Source: a bacterium
Lineage (GTDB): Bacteria; JALSQH01
DNA: 8,194 nt
Direction: 5' to 3'
NCBI GenBank assembly: GCA_026985515.1
Contig: JALSQH010000039.1
Coordinates: forward strand, 1-8,194
A model generated the notes under the pieces. That model saw nothing but the letters and a program-made list of their open reading frames with translations. It was not told the DNA's origin and ran no database searches. Positions 1 to 5,493 of this stretch are shown piece by piece (the first letter of the stretch is position 1; each line of letters starts with the position of its first letter). Made by a program: the position numbers and the translations under genes.

Positions 1-490
1 TCTCACCACATACACACACATATCCCCTGATGCGGGCAGGATTTCCATAAACCAGCGCAAATGGTGGAACATCTCTCGTAACCACTGCCCCTGCCCCCAC
101 AAAGGCATACTCCCCAATAGTCACACCACAAACAATAGTTGCATTTGCTCCTATTGACGCGCCTCTCTTCACCCTTGTCTCTTTAAACTCGCTTTTTCTC
201 TCAATAAAACTTCTGGGATTAATCACATTTGTAAAAACCATTGAGGGTCCACAGAATACCTCATCCTCAATTATCACTCCCTCATACACCGAAACATTGT
301 TTTGAATCTTGACATTGTTACCTATTTCAACATTTCTTCCAACAAAAACATTCTGTCCCAGAACACAGTTTTTCCCTATTCTGGCTCCACTCATCACATG
401 GCAGAAATGCCAGATTTTTGTTCCCTCCCCTATTTCTGCACCCTCATCTATTACTGAAGTTGGATGAACAAAGAACTTTTTTTCACTCAC
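1..490 (-). CDS. WbpD/WlbB-like UDP-sugar N-acetyltransferase (hexapeptide repeat), 3' end outside window
   Basis: Left-handed beta-helix acyltransferase; 163 codons are present and the C-terminus is cut by the window edge. Repeated [IV]-G-x-x hexapeptide turns run from about residue 12 to 140. The signature stretches [14 protein letters not shown] (27-40), [15 protein letters not shown] (80-94), [14 protein letters not shown] (113-126) and [15 protein letters not shown] (149-163) match WbpD/WlbB enzymes, which acetylate the 3-amino group of UDP-GlcNAc3NA on the route to UDP-ManNAc3NAcA for O-antigen or capsule. The exact substrate is inferred. The family is about 190-200 residues long, so perhaps 30 are missing. 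The start chosen is GTG at 490-488, because AAGGG lies 8 nt upstream; another GTG lies 9 nt further up. The start overlaps the last codons of gmk by 8 nt, implying translational coupling. Its partner in surface polysaccharide synthesis may be the ligase-like gene at the head of the same unit. Confidence 0.88.
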   Translation of the reverse strand, partial: MSEKKFFVHPTSVIDEGAEIGEGTKIWHFCHVMSGARIGKNCVLGQNVFVGRNVEIGNNVKIQNNVSVYEGVIIEDEVFCGPSMVFTNVINPRSFIERKSEFKETRVKRGASIGANATIVCGVTIGEYAFVGAGAVVTRDVPPFALVYGNPARIRGYVCVCGE

Positions 491-1112
491 TTTTCTCACC
501 CTTCGGTTTAATTTTTTCCAGATAATGCTCCGCCACCCTTTCCCTCTTTACCCTCTCTGCATCGATTATGCATTTAACCTTCTGAATGGCATTTTCAATT
601 TTATCATTCTCAACAATATAATCGTAGAAATTCATAAATTCCATTTCACTCTTTGCCAGCCTTATTCTCCTTTCTATTTCCTCGTCACTGTCTCTCCCTC
701 TGGCTTCAAGCCTTTTTCTCAGCTCCTCCAGAGAAGGGGGCACAATAAATATCAAAACTGAATCAGGGAAAACTGACTTTACATTTTTTCCACCCTGGAC
801 ATCAATTTCCAGAAGAAGATCAACACCCTCTTCTCTTGCTCTCTCCAATTCGCTCCAGGGAGTCCCGTAGAGATTTCCATACACTTCTGCCCATTCAACA
901 AAGAAATTCTCATCTATCAGCTCTCTGAATCTTTCCCTGCTAACAAAATAGTAATCAACCCCATCAATTTCACCCTTTTTCCGTTCCCTTGTAGTATAAG
1001 AGATTGAAAATCTTATATTTTCAACCTCCTTCACTATGGCTTTGCAGATGGTGGTTTTTCCCGTTCCTGATGGAGCCGATATTACAAAAACTATACCCTT
1101 TCTATTCAACAT
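483..1112 (-). CDS. gmk: Guanylate kinase
   Basis: Phosphorylates GMP (and dGMP) to GDP with ATP, an essential cytosolic step of purine nucleotide synthesis. The 209-residue length is typical. The P-loop is [10 protein letters not shown] at residues 12-21. The GMP-binding segment [19 protein letters not shown] follows at 38-56, with E73 and Y82 in the next conserved block ([13 protein letters not shown]). The strand IDVQGG at 103-108 is a standard gmk motif, and the Arg-rich lid lies around 133-150. ATG at 1112 sits inside the last codons of yicC (11-nt overlap), with a weak AGCAGG upstream, so translation probably depends on coupling to yicC. The yicC-gmk pairing is common across bacteria; the usual downstream partner rpoZ is replaced here by a sugar acetyltransferase. 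Confidence 0.97.
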   Translation of the reverse strand: MLNRKGIVFVISAPSGTGKTTICKAIVKEVENIRFSISYTTRERKKGEIDGVDYYFVSRERFRELIDENFFVEWAEVYGNLYGTPWSELERAREEGVDLLLEIDVQGGKNVKSVFPDSVLIFIVPPSLEELRKRLEARGRDSDEEIERRIRLAKSEMEFMNFYDYIVENDKIENAIQKVKCIIDAERVKRERVAEHYLEKIKPKGEKSE

Positions 1113-1974
1113 TTTGAACCTGCTCTCTTACCTTTTCAATTTCACTCTTCAACTCCACCACACTGGAAACAATTTCTTTGCTGATGGATTTGGAAGCCAT
1201 TGTATTCGCCTCTCTCAAAAACTCCTGAGCGAGAAAATCAAGTTTTCTACCCACAGGTTCTCTACTTTTAAGAGCTTCAGAAAATTGTTCAATATGGCTC
1301 TTCAATCTAACAATCTCCTCCGATATATCAAGCCTCTCAAAGTAGTAAAACACTTCCTCTTCCAGCCTGTTCATATTTACACTATCCCCCAGATTACTTC
1401 TAACCTTCTCAAGCAGAGACTTTCTTATTTTCTCTTTTTCACCAAGAAATGTTGATTCGATTGAATTCACAATTTGAGAAATCTTTTTGATTCTCTTTTT
1501 GATATCCTTTTCTAAATTCCTTCCCTCCTTTTTTCTCATTTCCAGGAGATTTTTCAAAGAGATTTCTATTGCCATCAAAAATGCCTCCCTGTCATCCTCA
1601 AGCCACTCCTTTTCTTCCTGGAGGAAAAAATCCTTGAAATATAAAATATGATCAAGTGTAACGGGATCCTCAAGGTCAAGGGACTCTCTGATATCTGACA
1701 GGACTTCATAAATCGTTACAAGTCTCGATTCATCAACACTGATGCTCTCAACAATTTCTGGAAGAGGTTCAATTCTATAGTTAAATTCAACTCTGCCTCT
1801 TTTAATGTACTTCTTCACAATTTCCTGTACGAGGATCTCTGCACTGAAGAACTCCTTGGGAGCCTTAATTCTCACATCCAGAAACCTGCTGTTCAAACTT
1901 TTCACTTCAACCTCAAATCGCAATCTTGTTGACTTTGCCTCTCCTCTTCCAAAACCTGTCATACTCAGTAGCAT
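1102..1974 (-). CDS. yicC: YicC family endoribonuclease
   Basis: YicC-type protein of 290 residues, the usual family length. The N-terminus MLLSMTGFGRGEA and the segment VEVKSLNSRFLDVRIKAP (about 23-40) are the YicC N-domain hallmark. The C-terminal domain carries ERLDISEEIVRLKSHIEQF and then RKLDFLAQEFLREANTMASK, the conserved DUF1732-type end. E. coli YicC is reported to be an endoribonuclease involved in small-RNA turnover; activity here is by homology. The ATG at 1974 directly abuts the TAA of the upstream membrane-protein gene (TAAATG), and an AGGGAGGA Shine-Dalgarno lies about 11 nt upstream, inside that gene. The middle of the protein is charged and predicted helical or coiled coil. 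The downstream end overlaps gmk by 11 nt. Confidence 0.95.
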   Translation of the reverse strand: MLLSMTGFGRGEAKSTRLRFEVEVKSLNSRFLDVRIKAPKEFFSAEILVQEIVKKYIKRGRVEFNYRIEPLPEIVESISVDESRLVTIYEVLSDIRESLDLEDPVTLDHILYFKDFFLQEEKEWLEDDREAFLMAIEISLKNLLEMRKKEGRNLEKDIKKRIKKISQIVNSIESTFLGEKEKIRKSLLEKVRSNLGDSVNMNRLEEEVFYYFERLDISEEIVRLKSHIEQFSEALKSREPVGRKLDFLAQEFLREANTMASKSISKEIVSSVVELKSEIEKVREQVQNVE

Positions 1975-3156
1975 TTATACAGAATCCTCCCTCTCTTTAC
2001 TTTCAACTCCAAGAATCATTCCTGTTAAAAAATAGAGGAGCATTACGATCTCGGCATCAAAAAGATTACATTCAAAAAAACCCGCTGTCAAGATTCCAGA
2101 AATTGAAAAGGCCACCATACCAGCATACAGATCTTGCTCTTTCAAGTATCGGAGCAGGAACTTAAAAAGAGCGTAGAACCAGAATGAAAAGAAAGTAATA
2201 AATCCCAGCATGCCAGTTTCATACAGCACCTGAAGATAATCATTGTGAGCATGACATGTTGAAGCAAGTTTTCTGGCAACCGGATATCTGTTGATCATTT
2301 CCCTGAATGTTCCGGGGCCATTACCAGTTATGGGTCTATTTAAAAATTCTCTCCAGGCATACTTCCACAAAATTATTCTCGTGCCTTCCGAAGAAGATGG
2401 ATTAAAACCACTTTTCAGTCCTGCTAATGTGTGTTTCCACCTGTACCTGGCGGGGGTCAAGAGTATCATTAGAGCTAAAATGACACCAAAGATTGCTGTG
2501 ATAATTATTCCTTTATATCTGAATTTTAATATCAAAAAGAAGAGGAGTACCAGAAAGACTGCTATCTGGGCACTTCTCGTTCTGTTTAAAATCAATCCCA
2601 CCAGAATGAGAAATAAACCACTAATAAGGAGAAACCTCTCTAATTTCTCTAAGTATCTGAACCTTTCAACCAAATAAACTATAAGGGAAGAGAGAAGGAT
2701 AATTAACAGGCCTGAATAAGTCATGGGGTGACCGGAAAATCCAGCTGGTCTGAATCCACTCAACCACCCCCTTTTACCCAGGTTCACAATTGTTACAGGA
2801 ATTGTGGTAACGGCCACAACTGCTCCCGTTACCCAGAAGGCATAGTAAAAGTTCCTGATATTCATATCCACGCTCTTCCAGAGTGAGAAGGCAAGAGGTA
2901 TCCATATACTTCTCCACAGGTCACCAGACAGTCTCCTTGAAACAGGATGAAAAGGGGAAAGTAAAAAAGAGACCAATTCTGCTACAAAGTAAAGAACAAA
3001 AAAAATATAGATGAAGGGAAAATTGAAAGAACATTTCTTTTTCACAGTAAAGTAGAAGCACATTAAAATTGAGAATCCTGTAAAGATATTGATCAACCCC
3101 ACTCCGAAATTAAATGAAAAACCTGCCAGAAATGGAAAAAAACTCTGGATAGTCAT
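1975..3156 (-). CDS. O-antigen ligase / Wzy-like polytopic membrane protein
   Basis: A 393-residue inner-membrane protein with about ten or more hydrophobic segments and a large periplasmic loop at about 235-315, the architecture of the O-antigen ligase (WaaL)/Wzy_C family. Family-type motifs include NRTRSAQ (191-197) after a membrane helix, EGTRIILWKYAWREFLNRPITGNGPGTF (257-284, quoted in part: RPITGNGPGTF) and CHAHNDYLQVLYETG (301-315), which holds the conserved loop His and Asn. It either ligates a polysaccharide to lipid A-core or another acceptor, or polymerises repeat units; sequence alone cannot decide. It heads the minus-strand unit leading into yicC, gmk and the wbpD-like gene. The ATG at 3156 has no clear Shine-Dalgarno and lies only about a dozen nt from the inferred transcription start, so it may be near-leaderless or weakly translated. 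Confidence 0.85.
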   Translation of the reverse strand: MTIQSFFPFLAGFSFNFGVGLINIFTGFSILMCFYFTVKKKCSFNFPFIYIFFVLYFVAELVSFLLSPFHPVSRRLSGDLWRSIWIPLAFSLWKSVDMNIRNFYYAFWVTGAVVAVTTIPVTIVNLGKRGWLSGFRPAGFSGHPMTYSGLLIILLSSLIVYLVERFRYLEKLERFLLISGLFLILVGLILNRTRSAQIAVFLVLLFFLILKFRYKGIIITAIFGVILALMILLTPARYRWKHTLAGLKSGFNPSSSEGTRIILWKYAWREFLNRPITGNGPGTFREMINRYPVARKLASTCHAHNDYLQVLYETGMLGFITFFSFWFYALFKFLLRYLKEQDLYAGMVAFSISGILTAGFFECNLFDAEIVMLLYFLTGMILGVESKEREDSV

Positions 3157-3175
3157 TTCAAAATTTTTTCATTTT

Positions 3176-3203
3176 ATAATATTAAGCGAGACAATTTCTG
3201 CAA
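3176..3203 (-). promoter_or_regulatory. Probable sigma70-like promoter for the ligase-yicC-gmk unit
   Basis: Read on the minus strand: TTGCAG (3203-3198, 3/6 match to the -35 consensus), a 16-nt spacer, then TATTAT (3181-3176, 5/6 match to the -10 consensus). The inferred start is near 3169, about 12 nt before the ATG at 3156. The weak -35 would suit an activated promoter, and the CRP-like palindrome is centred about 60 nt upstream of this start. Inference from consensus matching only. Confidence 0.45.
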
Positions 3204-3220
3204 ATAAAAAATCCTTCAAA

Positions 3221-3236
3221 TGTGATATTTGTCACA
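3221..3236. promoter_or_regulatory. CRP/FNR-family operator (perfect CRP-type palindrome)
   Basis: TGTGA-TATTTG-TCACA is an exact match to the CRP core TGTGA-N6-TCACA, flanked by AAA and GATT as in the extended consensus. Its centre is 3228.5. It lies about -60 from the inferred minus-strand start (class I-like spacing) and about -41.5 from a possible weak plus-strand start near 3270 (class II-like spacing). The regulator itself is not in the window, and the specificity (CRP or another CRP/FNR relative) is inferred. Confidence 0.65.
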
Positions 3237-3254
3237 GATTTTAATCAGTTTTTC

Positions 3255-3263
3255 TGGTAATAT
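3255..3263 (+). promoter_or_regulatory. Possible extended -10 promoter under the CRP-like site
   Basis: TGG-TAATAT reads as an extended -10 (TGn followed by a 4/6 match to TATAAT). A start 7 nt downstream, at about 3270, would put the CRP-like site at -41.5 and begin the transcript at the GC-rich segment. An alternative weak pairing is TTAATC (3241-3246), a 17-nt spacer and TAAAAT (3264-3269). Either is weak alone; only the spacing to the palindrome makes it notable. Confidence 0.3.
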
Positions 3264-3270
3264 TAAAATC

Positions 3271-3331
3271 GAGGGGCAAAAGTTATCCCGCCGGGGGTCA
3301 TCGGGAGGGGGAGGTTATTTTCCCCCTCCTG
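3271..3331 (+). other. GC-rich structured segment with two competing hairpins
   Basis: An abrupt GC-rich stretch in an AT-rich intergenic region. Hairpin A pairs TCCCG (3286-3290) with CGGGA (3302-3306) across an 11-nt loop. Hairpin B pairs GGAGGGGGA (3304-3312) with TCCCCCTCC (3321-3329) across an 8-nt loop, extended by a G-T and a C-G pair to 3302 and 3331. The two share 3302-3306 and cannot form together. CCTCCT in the right arm (3325-3330) is also complementary to AGGAGG (3382-3387) in the Shine-Dalgarno of the next gene. No known riboswitch class is recognised. Function unknown: a leader RNA for a transcript from the CRP-linked start, a DNA-level structure, or chance are all possible. 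Confidence 0.4.
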
Positions 3332-3334
3332 TTC

Positions 3335-3363
3335 TTGACAAAACCTGCTTTTCATAATATATT
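3335..3363 (+). promoter_or_regulatory. Strong sigma70-like promoter of the phasin-ParA-acyltransferase operon
   Basis: TTGACA (3335-3340, perfect -35), a 17-nt spacer, then TATATT (3358-3363, 5/6 match to the -10). The expected start is near 3370, leaving a short leader of about 20 nt that contains AAGGAGG at 3381-3387. This is the best promoter in the window. Transcripts from it exclude the upstream GC-rich hairpins. Confidence 0.7.
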
Positions 3364-3392
3364 AAGAAAAAAGCAAATTCAAGGAGGTGGAA

Positions 3393-3761
3393 ATGGTGGA
3401 TGTGAAAGAACTTTTAAAGGAATTATCATCTCTTGGTGAAGAAAAACTCAACAAACTTCTTCAGGACGCTCTCTCTAATGAAAAAATTTCAAATGCCCTT
3501 ATGAAAGTTCTTCAAACAACACAGGTAGCAAAGGAAAAATTCAACAAAAATGTTCAGGTAGCCCTTGAGCTTGTTAATGTTGCCACCAAGGAAGATTACG
3601 AGGAATTGAAAGAGGAAATCAGAAAGCTGGCTCAAAAAGTTGAGGAACTTGAGAAGAAAATTGATAATCTTGCCAAAAGCACAAAGAAAACTGCCACCAA
3701 ATCAACATCCACAAAGAAAAGTACCAAATCCAGCAAGAGCACAAAATCAACGAAGAAATAA
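3393..3761 (+). CDS. PhaF/PhaI-like phasin with Lys-rich tail (granule-associated, putative)
   Basis: Small protein of 122 residues and the first gene of the plus-strand operon. Residues 1-60 are helical and amphipathic. Residues 61-93 (VNVATKEDYEELK, then heptad-like L/I/V spacing) resemble the C-terminal part of PhaF/PhaI granule-associated proteins, where a short 'V-(P/A)-(S/T)-(K/R)-x-D' turn precedes a leucine-zipper oligomerisation helix. Residues 95-122 are made only of Lys (11), Ser (8), Thr (8) and one Ala, like histone H1-type tails. In Pseudomonas PhaF the coiled coil oligomerises and a Lys/Ala-rich tail binds DNA to tether PHA granules to the nucleoid; that role is inferred here. 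ATG at 3393 is preferred, 5 nt after a strong AAGGAGG; an in-frame GTG at 3387 lies inside the Shine-Dalgarno. GTG at 3396 is also possible. The fit is by pattern, not by alignment; a generic coiled-coil DNA-binding protein is the alternative. Confidence 0.65.
   Translation: MVDVKELLKELSSLGEEKLNKLLQDALSNEKISNALMKVLQTTQVAKEKFNKNVQVALELVNVATKEDYEELKEEIRKLAQKVEELEKKIDNLAKSTKKTATKSTSTKKSTKSSKSTKSTKK
3675..3758 (+). repeat. Low-complexity Lys/Ser/Thr codon repeat (tail of the phasin-like gene)
   Basis: An A-rich stretch encoding 28 residues of imperfect STK/TKK/TKS units built from AAA/AAG, ACA/ACC and AGC/TCA codons. Synonymous codons are mixed, so protein composition rather than simple DNA slippage seems to maintain it. 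Such tracts can still vary in length between strains. Confidence 0.8.
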
Positions 3762-3763
3762 AA

Positions 3764-4732
3764 GTGACCGGAAAAATAGCCATAATTGGTGGCAACAACT
3801 TTACAGGTAATGCCCTGGGGAAGAGATTGTATGAAGAGGGGTATGACTTTATAGTTGTGGATATTGAGAGACCCCCTTCTCTTCCAAAGGAAGTTCCCTT
3901 TTATAAAGTTGATCTGACCCAAACAACGGCTGATGCAATTCTTGCCAATATTTTCAAAACAGAAGAGATAAAAACTGTAATACATATGGCCTTCCTCGAA
4001 AATCCCACCCATAATCTCAGTATGCAGCACGAACTGGAAGTTATTGGCACCCTTTATCTCACTCATGCCTGTGCAGAGGCTGGAATCGAAAAGATCATAA
4101 TGAAAAGCTCCACAATGGTTTACGGGGCTCACCCTGACAATCCCAACTTCCTCACAGAGGAGCATCCTGCACGTGGCACTCCATCCTATCCCTTTGTTCA
4201 GGATATGGTTGAAGCTGAAAAAATCATGATGAGGTTTAAAGAGAAACATCCTGAAGTTTCCGTGACCATATTGAGACTTGCAACTATCATTGGACCGGAA
4301 ATTGATTACTACATAACCAGAATTCTTTCACGCGCTGCTGTTCCAATTCTTATGGGATACGACCCTCTTTACCAGATTATCCATGAAGAAGATGCCGTTG
4401 AAGTATTTTTAGTTGCACTTCGATCAGATAAAGAGGGAATATTCAATGTTGCCGGGGAGGGTTTACTCCCCGTTACTTCAATTCTGAAGATACTTGGAAG
4501 GGTACCCATTCCCATATTTCATCCTGTCGCATATCCGCTGGTGGATTCTCTGTGGCTTGCTGGAATTTCACCGGTCCCGGGAGCGCATCTTGATTATATA
4601 AGGTACCTCTGGGTGGCTGATACTCAGAAGATTAAAGATGTGATGGGATTCTGGGGAGAGTATGATATTAAATCCACTCTTGAAAAATTCTTTGCAGGGT
4701 GGCGAGCAAGAAAAATGGGATTCACCTTATGA
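3764..4732 (+). CDS. Extended SDR, NAD-dependent epimerase/dehydratase-like protein, atypical active site
   Basis: A 322-residue protein with an N-terminal Rossmann fold. The beta1 glycine motif is IGGNNFTGNALG (8-19), in which the middle Gly of GxxGxxG is Asn. Acidic D33 at the end of beta2 (FIVVDIE) favours NAD(H). The strand VIHMAF (72-77) and KSSTMVYG (114-121) are normal extended-SDR blocks, with the Ser/Thr of the catalytic set present. The expected YxxxK is not: the region reads SYPFVQDMVEAEK (141-153), with Gln or Met where Lys should be, depending on alignment. Substrate unknown; related proteins may act on lipid-linked or polyketide-like substrates, but none is claimed here. The GTG start at 3764 follows the phasin-like stop by 2 nt with only a weak GAAGAAA ribosome-binding site. 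The stop overlaps the ParA start (ATGA), so the three proteins are probably co-translated. Confidence 0.82.
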   Translation: MTGKIAIIGGNNFTGNALGKRLYEEGYDFIVVDIERPPSLPKEVPFYKVDLTQTTADAILANIFKTEEIKTVIHMAFLENPTHNLSMQHELEVIGTLYLTHACAEAGIEKIIMKSSTMVYGAHPDNPNFLTEEHPARGTPSYPFVQDMVEAEKIMMRFKEKHPEVSVTILRLATIIGPEIDYYITRILSRAAVPILMGYDPLYQIIHEEDAVEVFLVALRSDKEGIFNVAGEGLLPVTSILKILGRVPIPIFHPVAYPLVDSLWLAGISPVPGAHLDYIRYLWVADTQKIKDVMGFWGEYDIKSTLEKFFAGWRARKMGFTL

Positions 4733-5493
4733 TAAAATTCGCACTTATTAATGAAAAAGGTGGAAGCGGAAAAACAACTCTTAATGTGAATCTTGCCTCA
4801 TATTTTGCACTCTTCAAAAACCAGAGGGTCCTTATTGTGGATATGGATCCCCAGGGACAATCAGGGAAATCCCTGGGAATTGATGTCAGAAACCTTGATG
4901 CCACCGTCTATGAGCTTCTCACAGGAGAAGCAAGGACAGGAGAAGTTATTCAGCAGACGAGAATAGAAAGTCTATTTATTATTCCTTCAAACAAATCCCT
5001 GGCCAATCTCCCATACAAAATAGTTGATGATCCGGATAGAGATGTTAAATTGAGAAAGGTTCTTTCAAGATTGAAAAATTTCGACATGGTCTTCATCGAT
5101 TCTCCACCTTCTCTTGGGGTTATCAGTTTCAATGTAATGACAGCTGCAAATAAGATTATTGTACCCGTCAGTCTTAACTATCTCTCCCTTGACGGAACAG
5201 CAGAAATAATGGATACAGTGGAGAGATTAAAAAAAGCCAACCATCTTAAAGATGTTGAGTTTTTTATGCTTATTCCCACAATGTATCGGAGAACAAGACT
5301 CGCATCTGAAATAATCTCAACTCTACAGAAACATTTTCCCCAGCTTGTATCCAGACACCATATTTCCCTCGATGTAAAAATTGACGAAGCTCAGAGTCAC
5401 GGGCTTACCATATGGGAATATGCTCCCAGAAGCCGGGGAGCAAATATGATAAAAGAAGTAGCAGAAGAAATATGGGAAAAGATAAAAAGTTAG
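4729..5493 (+). CDS. ParA/MinD-family ATPase, orphan (no adjacent ParB)
   Basis: A 254-residue ParA-type partitioning ATPase. Its deviant Walker A is EKGGSGKTT (9-17), with signature Lys10 and catalytic Lys15. The A' motif is VDMDPQGQSGKSLG (37-50) and Walker B is MVFIDSPPSLG (120-130). Arg and Lys residues in the C-terminal helices would suit nonspecific DNA binding. There is no N-terminal helix-turn-helix, so this is a small, chromosome-type or cargo-type ParA. Such ATPases form ATP dimers on the nucleoid and move cargo through an activator protein; a Lys-rich N- or C-terminal tail is typical of activators. No ParB or parS is present, and the genes around it are lipid/PHA-related, so cargo positioning (as by McdA or ParC) rather than DNA segregation is inferred. 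The ATG at 4729 overlaps the SDR stop by 4 nt and is preferred to an upstream GTG at 4699 inside the SDR gene. Confidence 0.9.
   Translation: MIKFALINEKGGSGKTTLNVNLASYFALFKNQRVLIVDMDPQGQSGKSLGIDVRNLDATVYELLTGEARTGEVIQQTRIESLFIIPSNKSLANLPYKIVDDPDRDVKLRKVLSRLKNFDMVFIDSPPSLGVISFNVMTAANKIIVPVSLNYLSLDGTAEIMDTVERLKKANHLKDVEFFMLIPTMYRRTRLASEIISTLQKHFPQLVSRHHISLDVKIDEAQSHGLTIWEYAPRSRGANMIKEVAEEIWEKIKS

Noticed and set aside
1036-1455. Plus-strand open frame antisense to yicC and gmk
   Set aside because: No family-like sequence and it lies opposite two clear, conserved genes; composition is that of a reverse-strand shadow.
3290-3300. Known riboswitch in the intergenic leader
   Set aside because: The segment was compared from memory with common classes (preQ1, SAM, fluoride, guanidine, glycine) and the conserved cores are absent.
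3302-3338. GC-rich hairpin as a rho-independent terminator
   Set aside because: No U-run follows the stem on either strand (TGTTCTTG on plus, CGATGACC on minus), and no gene on either side ends there.
3387-3392. GTG at 3387 as the start of the phasin-like protein
   Set aside because: It sits inside the AAGGAGG Shine-Dalgarno; ATG at 3393 has proper spacing.
3632-4249. 205-residue minus-strand open frame
   Set aside because: Antisense to the Lys-rich tail and the SDR gene; its Phe/Val/Asp runs are just the complement of Lys/Ser/Thr codons.
4699-4728. GTG at 4699 as the ParA start
   Set aside because: It would add ten non-family residues and lose the ATGA overlap; ParA proteins start just before the first beta strand, as MIKFALINEKGG does.
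5412-5471. ATG at 5412 as the acyltransferase start
   Set aside because: It would give an 82-nt overlap with ParA coding sequence and 20 residues of out-of-frame ParA character; ATG at 5472 begins the coiled coil directly.
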